Below, piece by piece: positions 1 through 8,739 of a stretch of DNA of 64,000 nt (within the stretch, counting starts at the first letter, position 1; each line of letters begins with the position of its first letter). The translations under genes were made by a program, and so were the position numbers. The notes beneath the pieces were generated by a model. It was not told where the DNA came from. It did no database searches and saw nothing but the letters and a program-made list of their open reading frames with translations. The stretch comes from Arthrobacter oryzae (GTDB lineage: Bacteria; Actinomycetota; Actinomycetes; Actinomycetales; Micrococcaceae), in NCBI RefSeq assembly GCF_003634095.1, contig NZ_RBIR01000007.1, positions 151,042-215,041 of the forward strand. The letters run 5' to 3'.

Positions 1-20
1 TACTGACTCCGGAAAGAACA

Positions 21-38
21 GCCGGCCCGAGGGCCGGC
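21..38. other. Inverted repeat before the ABC permease genes
   Basis: An 8-bp perfect inverted repeat (GCCGGCCC / GGGCCGGC) with a 2-base centre lies 16 bases before the first permease start. It has no T-tract, so it is more likely an intra-operon processing or stability hairpin than a full terminator. Bases 4-6 are TGA and could be the stop of an upstream gene, but the window does not show enough to say. Confidence 0.45.
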
Positions 39-53
39 GGAATATAAGGCGAG

Positions 54-983
54 ATGGCACAACAGACGCAACAGCTTCCACCCGGCGCACCCCGTAGTTC
101 CGGGGCCGTACCCCGGGCGAAGGCCAACGCCTTCTCGGCGCTGCTCCACCGCTCGCCCCGGCTGAGGCTTGCCGCGTTGCTTACGGCCCCTGCCGGCTGG
201 CTGGTGCTCGTCTATATCGCCGCCCTGGCAGCACTGCTGATCACCGCGTTCTGGACCGTGGACACCTTCACCGGGCAGGTGTCCACGGTCTGGACCACTG
301 AGAACATCGTCACCGTGCTGACGGATCCGGTGTATCAACGGATCACGCTCCGGACACTGTGGATCGCCATCGCGGTCACAGTGATCGACATGATCCTGGC
401 GCTGCCCATCGCCTTCTTCATCGCCAAGGTGGCCGGCGCCCGCTGGGAGAAATTGCTTGTGGTGGCCGTGCTGATGCCGCTGTGGGCCAGCTACCTCGTC
501 AAGGCCTACGCCTGGCGGAATGTCCTGGCCGAGGGCGGGCTGCTGGAGTGGCTCGGCGCGCCGATCGGCTTGTCGTCGCCGGGCTACGGCGAGACGGCGG
601 TCATCCTGACCCTGTCCTACATCTGGCTGCCGTACATGATCCTGCCGATCTACGCGGGCTTTGACCGGGTGCCCGACTCCCTGCTGGAAGCCTCCGGGGA
701 CCTCGGCGCGAAGCCGCTGACCACCATGCGCCTGGTGATGCTTCCGCTGCTGGTCCCGTCCATCATTGCGGGCACGATTTTCACGTTCTCCCTGTCCCTG
801 GGTGACTACATCACGGCCCAGATCGTCGGCGGGACCACCCAGATGCTCGGCACCGTGGTCTACGCGAACGTCGGAGCCGCGAACAACCTGCCCTTTGCCG
901 CGGCGGTATCGCTGGTTCCGATCGCCATCATCATGTTCTACCTCTTCGTCGTCCGCCGTACCGGCGCCCTGAACAACCTGTAG
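54..983 (+). CDS. ABC transporter permease, PotB-like (polyamine type)
   Basis: A 309-residue inner-membrane permease of the spermidine/putrescine (PotB) branch of binding-protein-dependent transporters. After about 35 basic, cytoplasmic residues there are about six hydrophobic segments. The cytoplasmic EAA loop that contacts the ATPase is visible near residue 212 (EASGDLGAKPL then VMLPLL). The gene is followed after 13 bases by a second permease, so the two probably form a heterodimer. The ATPase and binding protein are expected upstream, outside the window. The family is clear; the substrate (polyamine or another cation or amino acid) cannot be read from the permease alone. Confidence 0.9.
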   Translation: MAQQTQQLPPGAPRSSGAVPRAKANAFSALLHRSPRLRLAALLTAPAGWLVLVYIAALAALLITAFWTVDTFTGQVSTVWTTENIVTVLTDPVYQRITLRTLWIAIAVTVIDMILALPIAFFIAKVAGARWEKLLVVAVLMPLWASYLVKAYAWRNVLAEGGLLEWLGAPIGLSSPGYGETAVILTLSYIWLPYMILPIYAGFDRVPDSLLEASGDLGAKPLTTMRLVMLPLLVPSIIAGTIFTFSLSLGDYITAQIVGGTTQMLGTVVYANVGAANNLPFAAAVSLVPIAIIMFYLFVVRRTGALNNL

Positions 984-996
984 CGAAAGGCGCATC

Positions 997-1824
997 ATGA
1001 GACTTTCCCGCGGCGCCAAAGTGGTCCTGGGCGTCATCACAGCGCTGGTGCTGTTGTTCATCTACACCCCGCTGATGCTGGTGGTGGTGAACTCCTTCAA
1101 CGCGGACCGGACGTTCGGCTGGCCGCCGAAGGGCTTCACGCTGGAATGGTGGGGCAAGGCTTTTGACTCACCCGGTGTGAGGGACGCCGTCGTGTCCTCC
1201 TTGTGGGTGGCGCTGGTGGCGACCGCCATCTCGCTGGTGCTGGGGACTCTGCTGGCGATGTCATTGCAGCGTTACGCGTTCTTCGGCCGCGACGTCATCA
1301 GCCTCCTGGTGATCCTGCCGATCGCGCTGCCCGGCGTTGTCACGGGCATCGCCCTGAACAACATGTTCACCACCATCCTGGGCGTGCCCCTGAGCCTGTG
1401 GACGGTGGTGATCGCCCACGCAACGTTCTGCATGGTGACCGTGTTCAACAACGTCATTGCCCGGCTCCGGCGCATGAGCGCCGGCCTGGAGGAAGCCTCC
1501 GCCGATCTCGGTGCCGGCGTGTTCACCACATTCGGGCTGGTGACCTTTCCCCAATTGCGTTCGGCCCTGCTGGCCGGCGGGCTGCTGGCCTTCGCGCTGA
1601 GCTTCGATGAGATCATCGTTACCACGTTCACGATCGGGGCCGGTGAGACCACCCTGCCGATCTGGATCCTGCAGAACCTCTTCCGCCCGAATCAGGCGCC
1701 GGTGGTCAATGTCGTGGCCGTCGTGCTGATTGTGGTCTCGATCGTTCCCATCTGGCTGGCGCAGCGGCTGGCGGGGGACTCGGTAGGCGTCAGCGGGGCC
1801 CGCGTGAAGGCCGCGAAGGCCTAG
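997..1824 (+). CDS. ABC transporter permease, PotC-like (polyamine type)
   Basis: A 275-residue partner permease of the PotC type with about six membrane segments. The EAA loop is near residue 165 (EEASADLGAGVFTTF, then VTFPQL). It starts 13 bases after the first permease and has a purine-rich stretch (GAAAGG) before the ATG. Its stop overlaps the stop of the convergent HutD-like gene in the shared tetranucleotide CTAG, so the two transcripts must overlap at their 3' ends. It probably completes a four-gene uptake operon whose first half lies upstream of the window. Confidence 0.9.
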   Translation: MRLSRGAKVVLGVITALVLLFIYTPLMLVVVNSFNADRTFGWPPKGFTLEWWGKAFDSPGVRDAVVSSLWVALVATAISLVLGTLLAMSLQRYAFFGRDVISLLVILPIALPGVVTGIALNNMFTTILGVPLSLWTVVIAHATFCMVTVFNNVIARLRRMSAGLEEASADLGAGVFTTFGLVTFPQLRSALLAGGLLAFALSFDEIIVTTFTIGAGETTLPIWILQNLFRPNQAPVVNVVAVVLIVVSIVPIWLAQRLAGDSVGVSGARVKAAKA

Positions 1825-2477
1825 TCCGTGCCGGGCTCCGCCGGATCGATGGAGACGACCGCCAGGAAGCCGCGGCCCAGGATTTCCGGCGACGCCGTAT
1901 CAGCCCCGACGACGGCGTCGTAGCGGTTCAGTTCCACGCGCTGCGCCTCCGGCGCTGGCTCCGGAGCGGCGGCGCCGGACGCGGCGCCGTCCGCAGCCCC
2001 GGGGCTGACGGTCGCCTGTCCCTGCAGCAGGATGCCGAACTGGCCGGCGAACACCGGATGGGCGCGTTTCTTGGACAGCTCGATGATGGACGTGTAGCCC
2101 TTGAAAGATCCGTTGCGGGTGATGACGTTCAGGTCCCGGATGTCTCCGGTGGGCAGTGCCCCGGCCGACTCGGCGTCCCCGGAGAACCGGAACGGGCGGT
2201 ACTTTTCGAGCGGATGCTCTGCGCCGTCCACGCTCAGGAGCAGCAACTCGCCGTCAATCACGGTCAGCACCCGCTCCATCCCGGCAAAGGCCGAGAAGGC
2301 GCCGGCCTTGGAAACTTCGGCAATGCTGATGCGCCAGTCCCAGGCGTTGTCCGGCGCCGTGCTTTGCCTCGCGGTTTGAACGGACGGGGTCCGGGGATGC
2401 CGTGCCACTTCGCGCGTCACCCCGCCGCCGTTGCGCCAGGGGAGGGCTTTGAGCTCGGCATAGCGGATGATCTCCAT
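1821..2477 (-). CDS. hutD: HutD/Ves family cupin-like protein
   Basis: A 218-residue protein with the HutD-family N terminus (PWRNGGGVTREVA, residues 14-26) and the usual 'DWRISIAEV' and 'FSAFAGMERVL' segments. HutD proteins are small bicupin-fold proteins associated with histidine utilisation in many bacteria. Their biochemical role is not settled; a regulatory or ligand-binding role has been proposed. No other hut gene is in the window. An Ala/Gly/Pro-rich insert (about residues 163-180) breaks the C-terminal half. It is divergent from trpF, with about 150 bases between the starts. Confidence 0.85.
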   Translation of the reverse strand: MEIIRYAELKALPWRNGGGVTREVARHPRTPSVQTARQSTAPDNAWDWRISIAEVSKAGAFSAFAGMERVLTVIDGELLLLSVDGAEHPLEKYRPFRFSGDAESAGALPTGDIRDLNVITRNGSFKGYTSIIELSKKRAHPVFAGQFGILLQGQATVSPGAADGAASGAAAPEPAPEAQRVELNRYDAVVGADTASPEILGRGFLAVVSIDPAEPGTD

Positions 2478-2629
2478 GGTCTCAGCCTATCTGCCTGCCT
2501 CGGCGCTTCGGCCCTCCCTTCGGGGCTGCGCCCGGGCAGCTGTTGCTGCGGGCGGCGTTGACGCAAAGTCGGCGGCGGCGGCCCGGTCTTGCTAACGTCA
2601 AAGGCAGGAAGCGCGCAGAAGGAGCCCGA

Positions 2630-3232
2630 ATGTTCGTCAAAGTGTGCGGTCTCAGCACCCCGGAATCGGTCCGAACCGCGGCCGGGGCCGGCGCGGACGC
2701 CGTCGGCTTCGTCCTGACCCGCAGCCCCCGGGAGGTCACCCCGGAACAGGTCCGGAACCTCCTGAAGGACCTCCCGGACGGCCTGCCCGCGGTGGGGGTC
2801 TTCCGGCACGAGCCTGCCGCCGACGCCGTGGCCATCGCCCGCCAGAGCGGCCTGGCTTGGGTCCAGCTTCACGGCGACCGTTCGCCCGCGGATGTCCGGA
2901 CAGTCCACGACGCCGGGATGAAGCTGATCCGCGCCGTCACCATGGACGCCGCGCCGGAAGCCTTTGGCGACTGGGGCGAGGACATGCTCCTGATCGACGC
3001 CGCTGTCCCCGGCTCCGGAGAAGCCTGGGACTACGGTTCCGTCCGGACCAAGGGGCTTGACGGCCGGCGGTGGCTCCTCGCCGGCGGCCTCGACCCGGCG
3101 AACGTGGCCCGGGCGGCCGCGGAGGCCGGGGCGTGGGGCGTCGATGTCTCCTCCGGCGTCGAGTCGGCACGCGGCATCAAGGACCTGGCCAAAATCGGCG
3201 ACTTCGTGCGGTCAGCCAAGTCTCCGGCATGA
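2630..3232 (+). CDS. trpF: Phosphoribosylanthranilate isomerase
   Basis: A 200-residue TIM-barrel enzyme that isomerises N-(5'-phosphoribosyl)anthranilate in tryptophan synthesis. The start at 2630 is chosen because AAGGAG precedes it (near 2619) and the protein then opens with MFVKVCGLS, carrying the catalytic Cys of the family's K-[IV]-C-G motif. The catalytic Asp lies in LLIDAAVPGSGEAWDY, and the phosphate-binding ends LAGGLDPANV and GVDVSSGVE are present. A longer reading from 2543 has no ribosome site. The gene stands alone, away from other trp genes, which is common for trpF in actinobacteria. Confidence 0.93.
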   Translation: MFVKVCGLSTPESVRTAAGAGADAVGFVLTRSPREVTPEQVRNLLKDLPDGLPAVGVFRHEPAADAVAIARQSGLAWVQLHGDRSPADVRTVHDAGMKLIRAVTMDAAPEAFGDWGEDMLLIDAAVPGSGEAWDYGSVRTKGLDGRRWLLAGGLDPANVARAAAEAGAWGVDVSSGVESARGIKDLAKIGDFVRSAKSPA

Positions 3233-3293
3233 GGCCGGCCCGGTGCGGCACGGGGTTTTAAGGCGAGCAGCGCAACGCTGAGGGCCTACAGCG

Positions 3294-3340
3294 CACGAGA
3301 ATGGCAGCCGGGGGACGGGTCCCCTGCTGCCATTCTCGTG
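3294..3340. terminator. Long near-perfect hairpin between convergent genes
   Basis: A 15-bp perfect stem (CACGAGAATGGCAGC, 3294-3308, with its complement at 3326-3340) encloses a second helix (GGGGAC with GTCCCC), giving about 21 paired positions. It sits between trpF and the convergent LamG-like gene, where a bidirectional terminator is expected. There is no clear T-tract on either side. Confidence 0.7.
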
Positions 3341-3404
3341 ACGACCCGGCATCAGGCGTTGCTCCGGGCACCCCTATCGGCGCCCGTCGTCTTGGGGTCA
3401 GTTC

Positions 3405-4133
3405 CTAGGAGCGCTTGATCACCACGTGATCGATGTATTCGTCGCCCTTCTGCTGATCGTGCTCCGCCCCGAGCTGTACCTTGCTCAAGCTGCTCCCGAG
3501 CATGTTGACGCTCGTGCTGCTGTAGCGCTGCACGCCGTCGAACCATACCTGGACTGTCGACGCGGCGCCGTTGGCGGTGACCCGCATGATGACGTGGTGC
3601 CAGGCGCTCAGCGTGATGTTGGAGGAGATCAGCTTCGTGTAGACAAAGGTGCCGTTGGGCGCGGTCACCCGGAGCCACAGCTGCCCGTTGCTGTTGTAGC
3701 GGTAGATGTCGGCAACCCGGGTGGATCCGGAGAAGAAGCGGAAGTAGGGGACATCATTGCCGGAGACACCGGCAACGGTGATATTGAACCAGCCCTCAGC
3801 GTACGAGGTCTTGGTCCCAGCGGTGAACGCCGGGGAGGAAAGGTTTGCGACCGACCCGATGTCCGTCGTCACGTGCAACTTCACGGAATGCGTGCCGGCA
3901 TAGGGCTTGGCGGTGGAAACGGCCGCCGTGCCTGTGCCCGATACCGTGGGGATGAGCCCGCAGAGGCCGCCCGACTCAAAACCGGTCGCGACAACAACGG
4001 TGCCGGGATAGGAGTTGGTCGGTGCGGGACTGCAGGATGCGGCGGTCGCAACCTGGGCGGAGCCGAAAACAAGGGAACCGGCTACGAGCATTCCGAGCGT
4101 CCCCACCGTGCTGAGTGCTTTGAGTTTTCTCAT
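3405..4133 (-). CDS. Secreted LamG/concanavalin-like domain protein
   Basis: A 242-residue exported protein. The start at 4133 gives a typical signal peptide (MRKLKAL, hydrophobic core, cleavage near AQVATAA at about residue 31) and has GGAAAG upstream. The mature part is one beta-sandwich domain: 'TSYAEGWFNITV', 'WHHVIMRVTANG' and 'VQVWFDGVQ' are the paired strands seen in LamG and polysaccharide-lyase-like jelly rolls, ending in 'DEYIDHVVI'. No catalytic signature is obvious, so glycan binding is as likely as hydrolysis. It is the last minus-strand gene of the glycan island, 77 bases after the preceding small membrane gene, with which it may be cotranscribed. Confidence 0.8.
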   Translation of the reverse strand: MRKLKALSTVGTLGMLVAGSLVFGSAQVATAASCSPAPTNSYPGTVVVATGFESGGLCGLIPTVSGTGTAAVSTAKPYAGTHSVKLHVTTDIGSVANLSSPAFTAGTKTSYAEGWFNITVAGVSGNDVPYFRFFSGSTRVADIYRYNSNGQLWLRVTAPNGTFVYTKLISSNITLSAWHHVIMRVTANGAASTVQVWFDGVQRYSSTSVNMLGSSLSKVQLGAEHDQQKGDEYIDHVVIKRS

Positions 4134-4210
4134 TGAAGATACTTTCCGTGAGTGGTTCGTCTTGTTCATGTATCGCGTTCGTGCCGCGTCGCCGGGCGGA
4201 CTGGCCACTT

Positions 4211-4381
4211 TCACGCCAGCCGCACCAGCTGCACGATTGCAGAGATGCCGACTACGGCCAGCAGGGCTGCGGTGATGATCAACATGGTCCGCGGAAGTGC
4301 CTTGTCCGGCTTCAAAACGCGCAGCACATCGCAGCCTACGAGTGCCGATACCGTGGCCAGCCCTGTCAGGAAAATAATCAT
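4211..4381 (-). CDS. 56-residue two-helix membrane protein
   Basis: A very small membrane protein (starts MIIFLTGLATVSALVG, ends QLVRLA) with two predicted transmembrane helices joined by a short charged loop (RVLKPDKALPR). The ATG at 4381 overlaps the stop of the preceding gene as ATGA, so translation is probably coupled. I do not recognise the family. Coupling to the 125-residue membrane protein and the 626-residue polytopic protein suggests an accessory subunit of the glycan assembly or export machinery. Confidence 0.7.
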   Translation of the reverse strand: MIIFLTGLATVSALVGCDVLRVLKPDKALPRTMLIITAALLAVVGISAIVQLVRLA

Positions 4382-4755
4382 TTCGCACGCACCTCGACGC
4401 GCTGTGGCCGCTTGAGCGCAAGTCCCAAGAAGGCGAGGGTCACGGCCGACAGGATGCATACACCCGCCGGAGGGGCCCACAACCGCGCGTAGATCATCGC
4501 CGTCGCCACGAGGGTGGACATCGCCAGGCTGAAGGCGATGGCGACGGCGATGGCGAGGGGGAGCGCGCCGGTGGCACGGGCCGAGCGCGTCGGGGCGAAC
4601 CGGAGGAGCAGAACCAGTGCTGTTCCAGGGCCGGCCAGCATCAGCAGGCCTATTACCGCCAGGCGCAGGCCCTCAGGGCCGACGAACGAAAGCGGTATGG
4701 CCGCCACGGCGACGGCCGCCGTCGCATAGCCTAAGTAGCTGCGTTCACTTGCCAT
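4378..4755 (-). CDS. Four-helix membrane protein of the glycan operon
   Basis: A 125-residue hydrophobic protein with about four transmembrane segments and few charged residues outside 'RFAPTRSARATG' and the basic tail KRPQRVEVRAK. The start overlaps the end of the 626-residue membrane gene by 11 bases and the stop overlaps the next start as ATGA, so it lies in a tightly coupled three-gene set. It has no motif I can name. A structural or chaperone role beside the large membrane protein is inference from position. Confidence 0.75.
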   Translation of the reverse strand: MASERSYLGYATAAVAVAAIPLSFVGPEGLRLAVIGLLMLAGPGTALVLLLRFAPTRSARATGALPLAIAVAIAFSLAMSTLVATAMIYARLWAPPAGVCILSAVTLAFLGLALKRPQRVEVRAK

Positions 4756-6625
4756 TTTTGACTCCTCCGATATGAAAGATCACGCCGCCGGAGTTCTCAA
4801 AAACCTTTGTCCACCCCGGGTTGGCGGCGCATGTGGTGACAAAACTGTGAAGACCGCCCGCAGGAGCTGAGCCGCGAAGTTCGGCCGCGTTCTGCTGGCT
4901 TTGGGTAACGATGAGGTAAGCGCCCGCGTTATGGGCGATCTGGTTGACCGCGTCACAGCTGAGCGGCGGGGCGTTGGGACCGGGCTCGGCAGCAAGGAGC
5001 GCCCGGTAGTCATAGTCCGCGTAGTGCTGGAATCTCCAGGGGGTGTTGCGAACCGCTTCGATGAGGATGGCGCCGGTGGGCGCCGTCGAATAGAGGTGGT
5101 TCACTACGGCGATTTCATCTTCGCTGAAGCTCTCCATGCTGTCATTGCCGTACCGCGAAACCACCGTGGTGGTGGCCAGCACAGCGCCCATGACCAACAG
5201 ACCAAGGGCTCGCTTCAGGCCCACTCCGGCCGATTTATCCGACATCAGCGGCAGCACCGTCAGGCACACCGCAAACGGCAGGCTGAAAAGGTACAGGCGA
5301 AGGAGCAGCTCGCCGCCATAGGACTGGAGGGGAATCAGTACCAGCGGCGCAACAGCCCCGGCCGCGGCTGCCAGCCACGGCGCCTTTCGCCGGTAGCCCA
5401 CAAAGGCGCCGACGGCGGCGAGGATCCAGACCAGGGCGACCTCGGCCATGCGGGTATAGACGACGAGAAGATGTGCGTCGCTGCCTGACACCCTGTTGCT
5501 CAGCGCGCCGAGGCTGTTTGCCCCGATGTCGCCCAGCGAGCCGAAGAGCTGGCCGAAGTGCCCCTGCAGGAATGTTGAAGCCGCAAAGAGCAGCCAACCC
5601 ACGGGCAGGAGCACGGCAAGGACGGGCAGGAAGCGGAGCCGGAGCCGCCCGGTCAGAAGCATGGCGGCCAGGATGGGAATCACGGCGAAGGGGCTGAGCT
5701 GATGGGAGGCTGTCATGGCCAGAAGGAAGAGCGCGCAGACCACAACAAGGGCCGCCGCGTCCGTCCGGGGCAGGTCCAGGACGCCCTGGCGGGGGACTGC
5801 GCCGTCGAGCTTGGTGACATTCCGGGCAAGCCAACGGGAGAAGCGGGTGCGCTCGGTGGGCCAGGCCCATCCGCCAAAGACGCTCAGCAGGCAGGCGATC
5901 AAGGTGAGCATGAGGACGAACGAATAGGCCTGTGGCGACAGATAGTCCTGCCCAACCCAACTTGCCAGATAGAAGATCCATACGGCCGCCCACGCCTGGC
6001 GCGGATTTGCCGTCAGGCGCCTGGCCAAGGCCAGGAGCGGTGCCAGCAGGAGGAGGTTGATCCCGATCGGCGCCCAGGTCGCGAGGCCCATCAGGTCCTT
6101 GGCCCCCGTGGCTCCCGACAGCATTCCCAAAAGGCTAAAGAATCCCGGCCAGCTGAAGTACGCATCCAGGTTCGAATCGAGCTGGCCCGATTGTGCAATC
6201 GTGTCGGCGATGCCCAGGTGGCGGAAGCTCGCTTCCAGCCGGGGCAAGCCGTGGATGATGGGGTCGGCGCCGTCCAAGATAACCACCGTGACCAAGACCT
6301 GCCAGGTGAGGAGACTCGGAACGAGGCGGCGAAGACTCAAGGAGGTGACGAACCCGGCCAGGCTGAGCGCGAGAGCTATGAAGTAGGCCGGCGGCAGGGC
6401 GCCAATGAGCCCGGCCCCGCCGATCAGCAGGGGATCGACCTGGGTCATGCTCCAGACGCCGAGGGCGAGGGCGGCTGCGCCTGCAGCGGCCAGGGCGCCG
6501 ACGTGCCACGACGGCGTTAGTCCGAGATTGCGGTGGGTTGGCGGTTTGACGCTGCCGTCCCGCGCGCCCGTCTCATGCCGGTTCGAGGTGCGCTCTGGGA
6601 GGCTTGCTGCCGTTTCGCGTGTCAT
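4745..6625 (-). CDS. Large polytopic membrane protein, possibly GT-C glycosyltransferase-like
   Basis: A 626-residue membrane protein. The start at 6625 has GGAGAA four bases upstream and lies 11 bases after the stop of the preceding gene; a much longer in-frame reading to 7162 would overlap that gene and is rejected. After about 40 cytoplasmic residues there are about a dozen hydrophobic segments. The first long extracytoplasmic loop has acidic residues (ILDGADPIIHGLPR) as in GT-C lipid-sugar-dependent transferases and related polymerases. The C-terminal ~120 residues are soluble and probably outside the membrane. The exact role (transferase, polymerase or ligase) is not provable here. Confidence 0.7.
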   Translation of the reverse strand: MTRETAASLPERTSNRHETGARDGSVKPPTHRNLGLTPSWHVGALAAAGAAALALGVWSMTQVDPLLIGGAGLIGALPPAYFIALALSLAGFVTSLSLRRLVPSLLTWQVLVTVVILDGADPIIHGLPRLEASFRHLGIADTIAQSGQLDSNLDAYFSWPGFFSLLGMLSGATGAKDLMGLATWAPIGINLLLLAPLLALARRLTANPRQAWAAVWIFYLASWVGQDYLSPQAYSFVLMLTLIACLLSVFGGWAWPTERTRFSRWLARNVTKLDGAVPRQGVLDLPRTDAAALVVVCALFLLAMTASHQLSPFAVIPILAAMLLTGRLRLRFLPVLAVLLPVGWLLFAASTFLQGHFGQLFGSLGDIGANSLGALSNRVSGSDAHLLVVYTRMAEVALVWILAAVGAFVGYRRKAPWLAAAAGAVAPLVLIPLQSYGGELLLRLYLFSLPFAVCLTVLPLMSDKSAGVGLKRALGLLVMGAVLATTTVVSRYGNDSMESFSEDEIAVVNHLYSTAPTGAILIEAVRNTPWRFQHYADYDYRALLAAEPGPNAPPLSCDAVNQIAHNAGAYLIVTQSQQNAAELRGSAPAGGLHSFVTTCAANPGWTKVFENSGGVIFHIGGVKNGK

Positions 6626-6636
6626 GACTTCTCCAT

Positions 6637-8739
6637 TCAGGTCGGCAGGTGGCGCGCCGCTGAAGGAATCTCGCCTGCGGCGGCGGGCTTCAGTCGGGTC
6701 AGGGTGATCAGACGCCGGGCGGCGATCAGCGAGGCTGCCGTTTGTGCAACGGCCCAGAGCACGGACACTCCGGTGAGGCCGTAGCGTTCGGCTACAGGCG
6801 CGGCGGGTACCACGACCAGGAGGGCGACCAGTGCCGCGACTGCCGTGGATTCCAAAAGTCGCCCTTGGGCCCGGCACAGCCCGTAGTAGACCTGGGTCAC
6901 GCAGCTGAGGAGGAGTGCCGGAACGAGTACGGGAAGAAGGACCCATGCGGACGCGTACTGTGACCCGAGGAAGCCCAGGAGCGCAGGGCCGGCAAGCATC
7001 AGTATCAGCCCCGCTACGAGCGTGAGCAGGAGACTGGCCCGCAGCGCGGAGGCCACGAGTCCGGGCCGTGCCCGCGTCCCCGCGAGGGCGGTCTGCAGGG
7101 TGAATCCGGCTGACTGCGGCACGAAGAACACCGCGGAGGCCATCATCCACACCATGTACCACGCAGCGGTGGGTGCGGCGCCCAAGGTGGCCGCGACGAT
7201 GAGCGGGAGCAGGTACCCCGGAGCGCGGTCCGCCAGCATGAGGGCATGGTTGGGGAGCCCCGGCTTCAGGAGTCTCAGGGCCGGGCGGGGCCGGAGACCA
7301 TGCCGCCAGTCGGGGGACACCTTGGCCCGGCCAAGTTGGTTGAGGCCCACGAGGACACTAGCCAGCGCCCCGGCAGCGACAGCGCCCACCACCGCCGCCA
7401 GGTCACGGATCCCAAGGGAGAATGCCGCGGCCAGGACCGCGAGCTGCACGAGGCTCTGCGCGAGGCTCCTGACCAGGGTCCGATCGGCACGTTGCTGGGC
7501 TACGCCGACGTGGTCAAGCTGATAGGCGCACGCGGCCAGGAGCGCCGTGGCCAGGAAGAGATCGGTGACCAGGGGATCGTTCCATGCCTCGCCCACCCCC
7601 GTGCCGATCCAACGCGTGATCATCACCAGCAGTCCCGCCCCCAGCAGGGAGAACGCGGCGACGGTGAGCAGGCTCGTGGCGATCAGGCGCCGTCCGCCGT
7701 CAGTTTCGGCGGGCAGAAGCGTCAGCGTGGCCGGCCCGACGCCGAGCATCCCCAGCTGCACGGTCAGGAGGGCTGCAGACACCACCGCCGAGCCGAGGCC
7801 TATTTGCGCCGGCAGCAGCACCAGGGCCGCGAGGGCCCAGAACAGGAACCCGGTAACCATGGGGGCGATCCTCGCGGCGGCTAACCAGGCCGCGTTCCCG
7901 CCCACGGAGATGGGTTTGTGGGCCGGCCGCAGGAGTTCACCGAACATGGCGCTGTAGTTGTAGACGAGGAAGCCCGCCCAATATGGCAGGAAGCGCGGTG
8001 CGCGGAACAGGGACATGCCCGCACCCCGCAAGGTCGCCAGTAGGGGCAGAAACACCAGCCAGCCGTGGCGCCGATGCTTGCGGACGGTCCGGGCCATGCC
8101 GGCCCCGTCCTGGAGCCATTGGTCCTTGGCGTAGGCGAACGTGTCGCCGAACCGGTGCCGGACCACAACATTGTCGGAGACGCCGAGCCGGTAGCCGGCC
8201 TGCTCCAAACGGATCCGCAGCTCCACATCCTCCCCGGAGCGGAAGTCGTCGTCGAAACCCACCGCGAGGAGCACGTCGCGGCGCATCAGCGTCGCGCTGA
8301 CGCCGAACCAGCCGCGTACCCGGCTGTGGTTGTGGTGCCATGCCAGCGCCGCGCCCCAGTACCCGGGCCCGTCGGCTTCGCTGGCCAATCCGAACTGCAG
8401 GCCGTCGTAGCCGCCGGACTCGAATTCGGCGAGCAGCCCGCGCAGACTATCCGGTGGAAGCACGACGTCGGCGTCGATCAGGGCGACGACGTCACCGGTG
8501 GCAAGCCGGGCGCCCAGCATCCGCGCGGCCGGCAGGCCGCGCCCCTCGTCGGAGATGACGGTCGCCCCGCATTCGCGGGCGATTGCGGCTGTATCGTCAG
8601 TCGAGCAGCCATCGATCACGATCATCTCGTGCGGGTGCTGGCTGCGGATGGATTCCAGGCACTCGGCCAGCCAGGGCGCGGCATTGCGCGCCGGAACCAC
8701 AACCGATACCAACAGATCGCTCACGTCACCTCGCCTCAC
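6637..8739 (-). CDS. Family 2 glycosyltransferase fused to a Wzx/MviN-like flippase domain
   Basis: A 700-residue two-part protein. Residues about 9-235 are a GT-A glycosyltransferase: VVVPARNAAPWL at the nucleotide fold, LIDADVVLP as the DxD-type metal site, and GEDVELRIRLEQAGYRL as the acceptor-side motif. After a basic stretch come about a dozen hydrophobic segments resembling the MATE/Wzx polysaccharide flippase fold (for example near 'KPGLPNHALMLADRAPGYLLP'). The GTG at 8739 overlaps the previous stop (GTGA); a second GTG at 8724 is preceded by GAGGTGA and may be the true start. Joining sugar transfer and lipid-linked glycan flipping in one chain is unusual. Confidence 0.8.
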   Translation of the reverse strand: MRRGDVSDLLVSVVVPARNAAPWLAECLESIRSQHPHEMIVIDGCSTDDTAAIARECGATVISDEGRGLPAARMLGARLATGDVVALIDADVVLPPDSLRGLLAEFESGGYDGLQFGLASEADGPGYWGAALAWHHNHSRVRGWFGVSATLMRRDVLLAVGFDDDFRSGEDVELRIRLEQAGYRLGVSDNVVVRHRFGDTFAYAKDQWLQDGAGMARTVRKHRRHGWLVFLPLLATLRGAGMSLFRAPRFLPYWAGFLVYNYSAMFGELLRPAHKPISVGGNAAWLAAARIAPMVTGFLFWALAALVLLPAQIGLGSAVVSAALLTVQLGMLGVGPATLTLLPAETDGGRRLIATSLLTVAAFSLLGAGLLVMITRWIGTGVGEAWNDPLVTDLFLATALLAACAYQLDHVGVAQQRADRTLVRSLAQSLVQLAVLAAAFSLGIRDLAAVVGAVAAGALASVLVGLNQLGRAKVSPDWRHGLRPRPALRLLKPGLPNHALMLADRAPGYLLPLIVAATLGAAPTAAWYMVWMMASAVFFVPQSAGFTLQTALAGTRARPGLVASALRASLLLTLVAGLILMLAGPALLGFLGSQYASAWVLLPVLVPALLLSCVTQVYYGLCRAQGRLLESTAVAALVALLVVVPAAPVAERYGLTGVSVLWAVAQTAASLIAARRLITLTRLKPAAAGEIPSAARHLPT

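Noticed and set aside
6626..7162. N-terminal extension of the 626-residue membrane protein
   Set aside because: It would overlap the flippase-like C terminus of the upstream gene by over 500 bases; the ATG at 6625 has a ribosome site.
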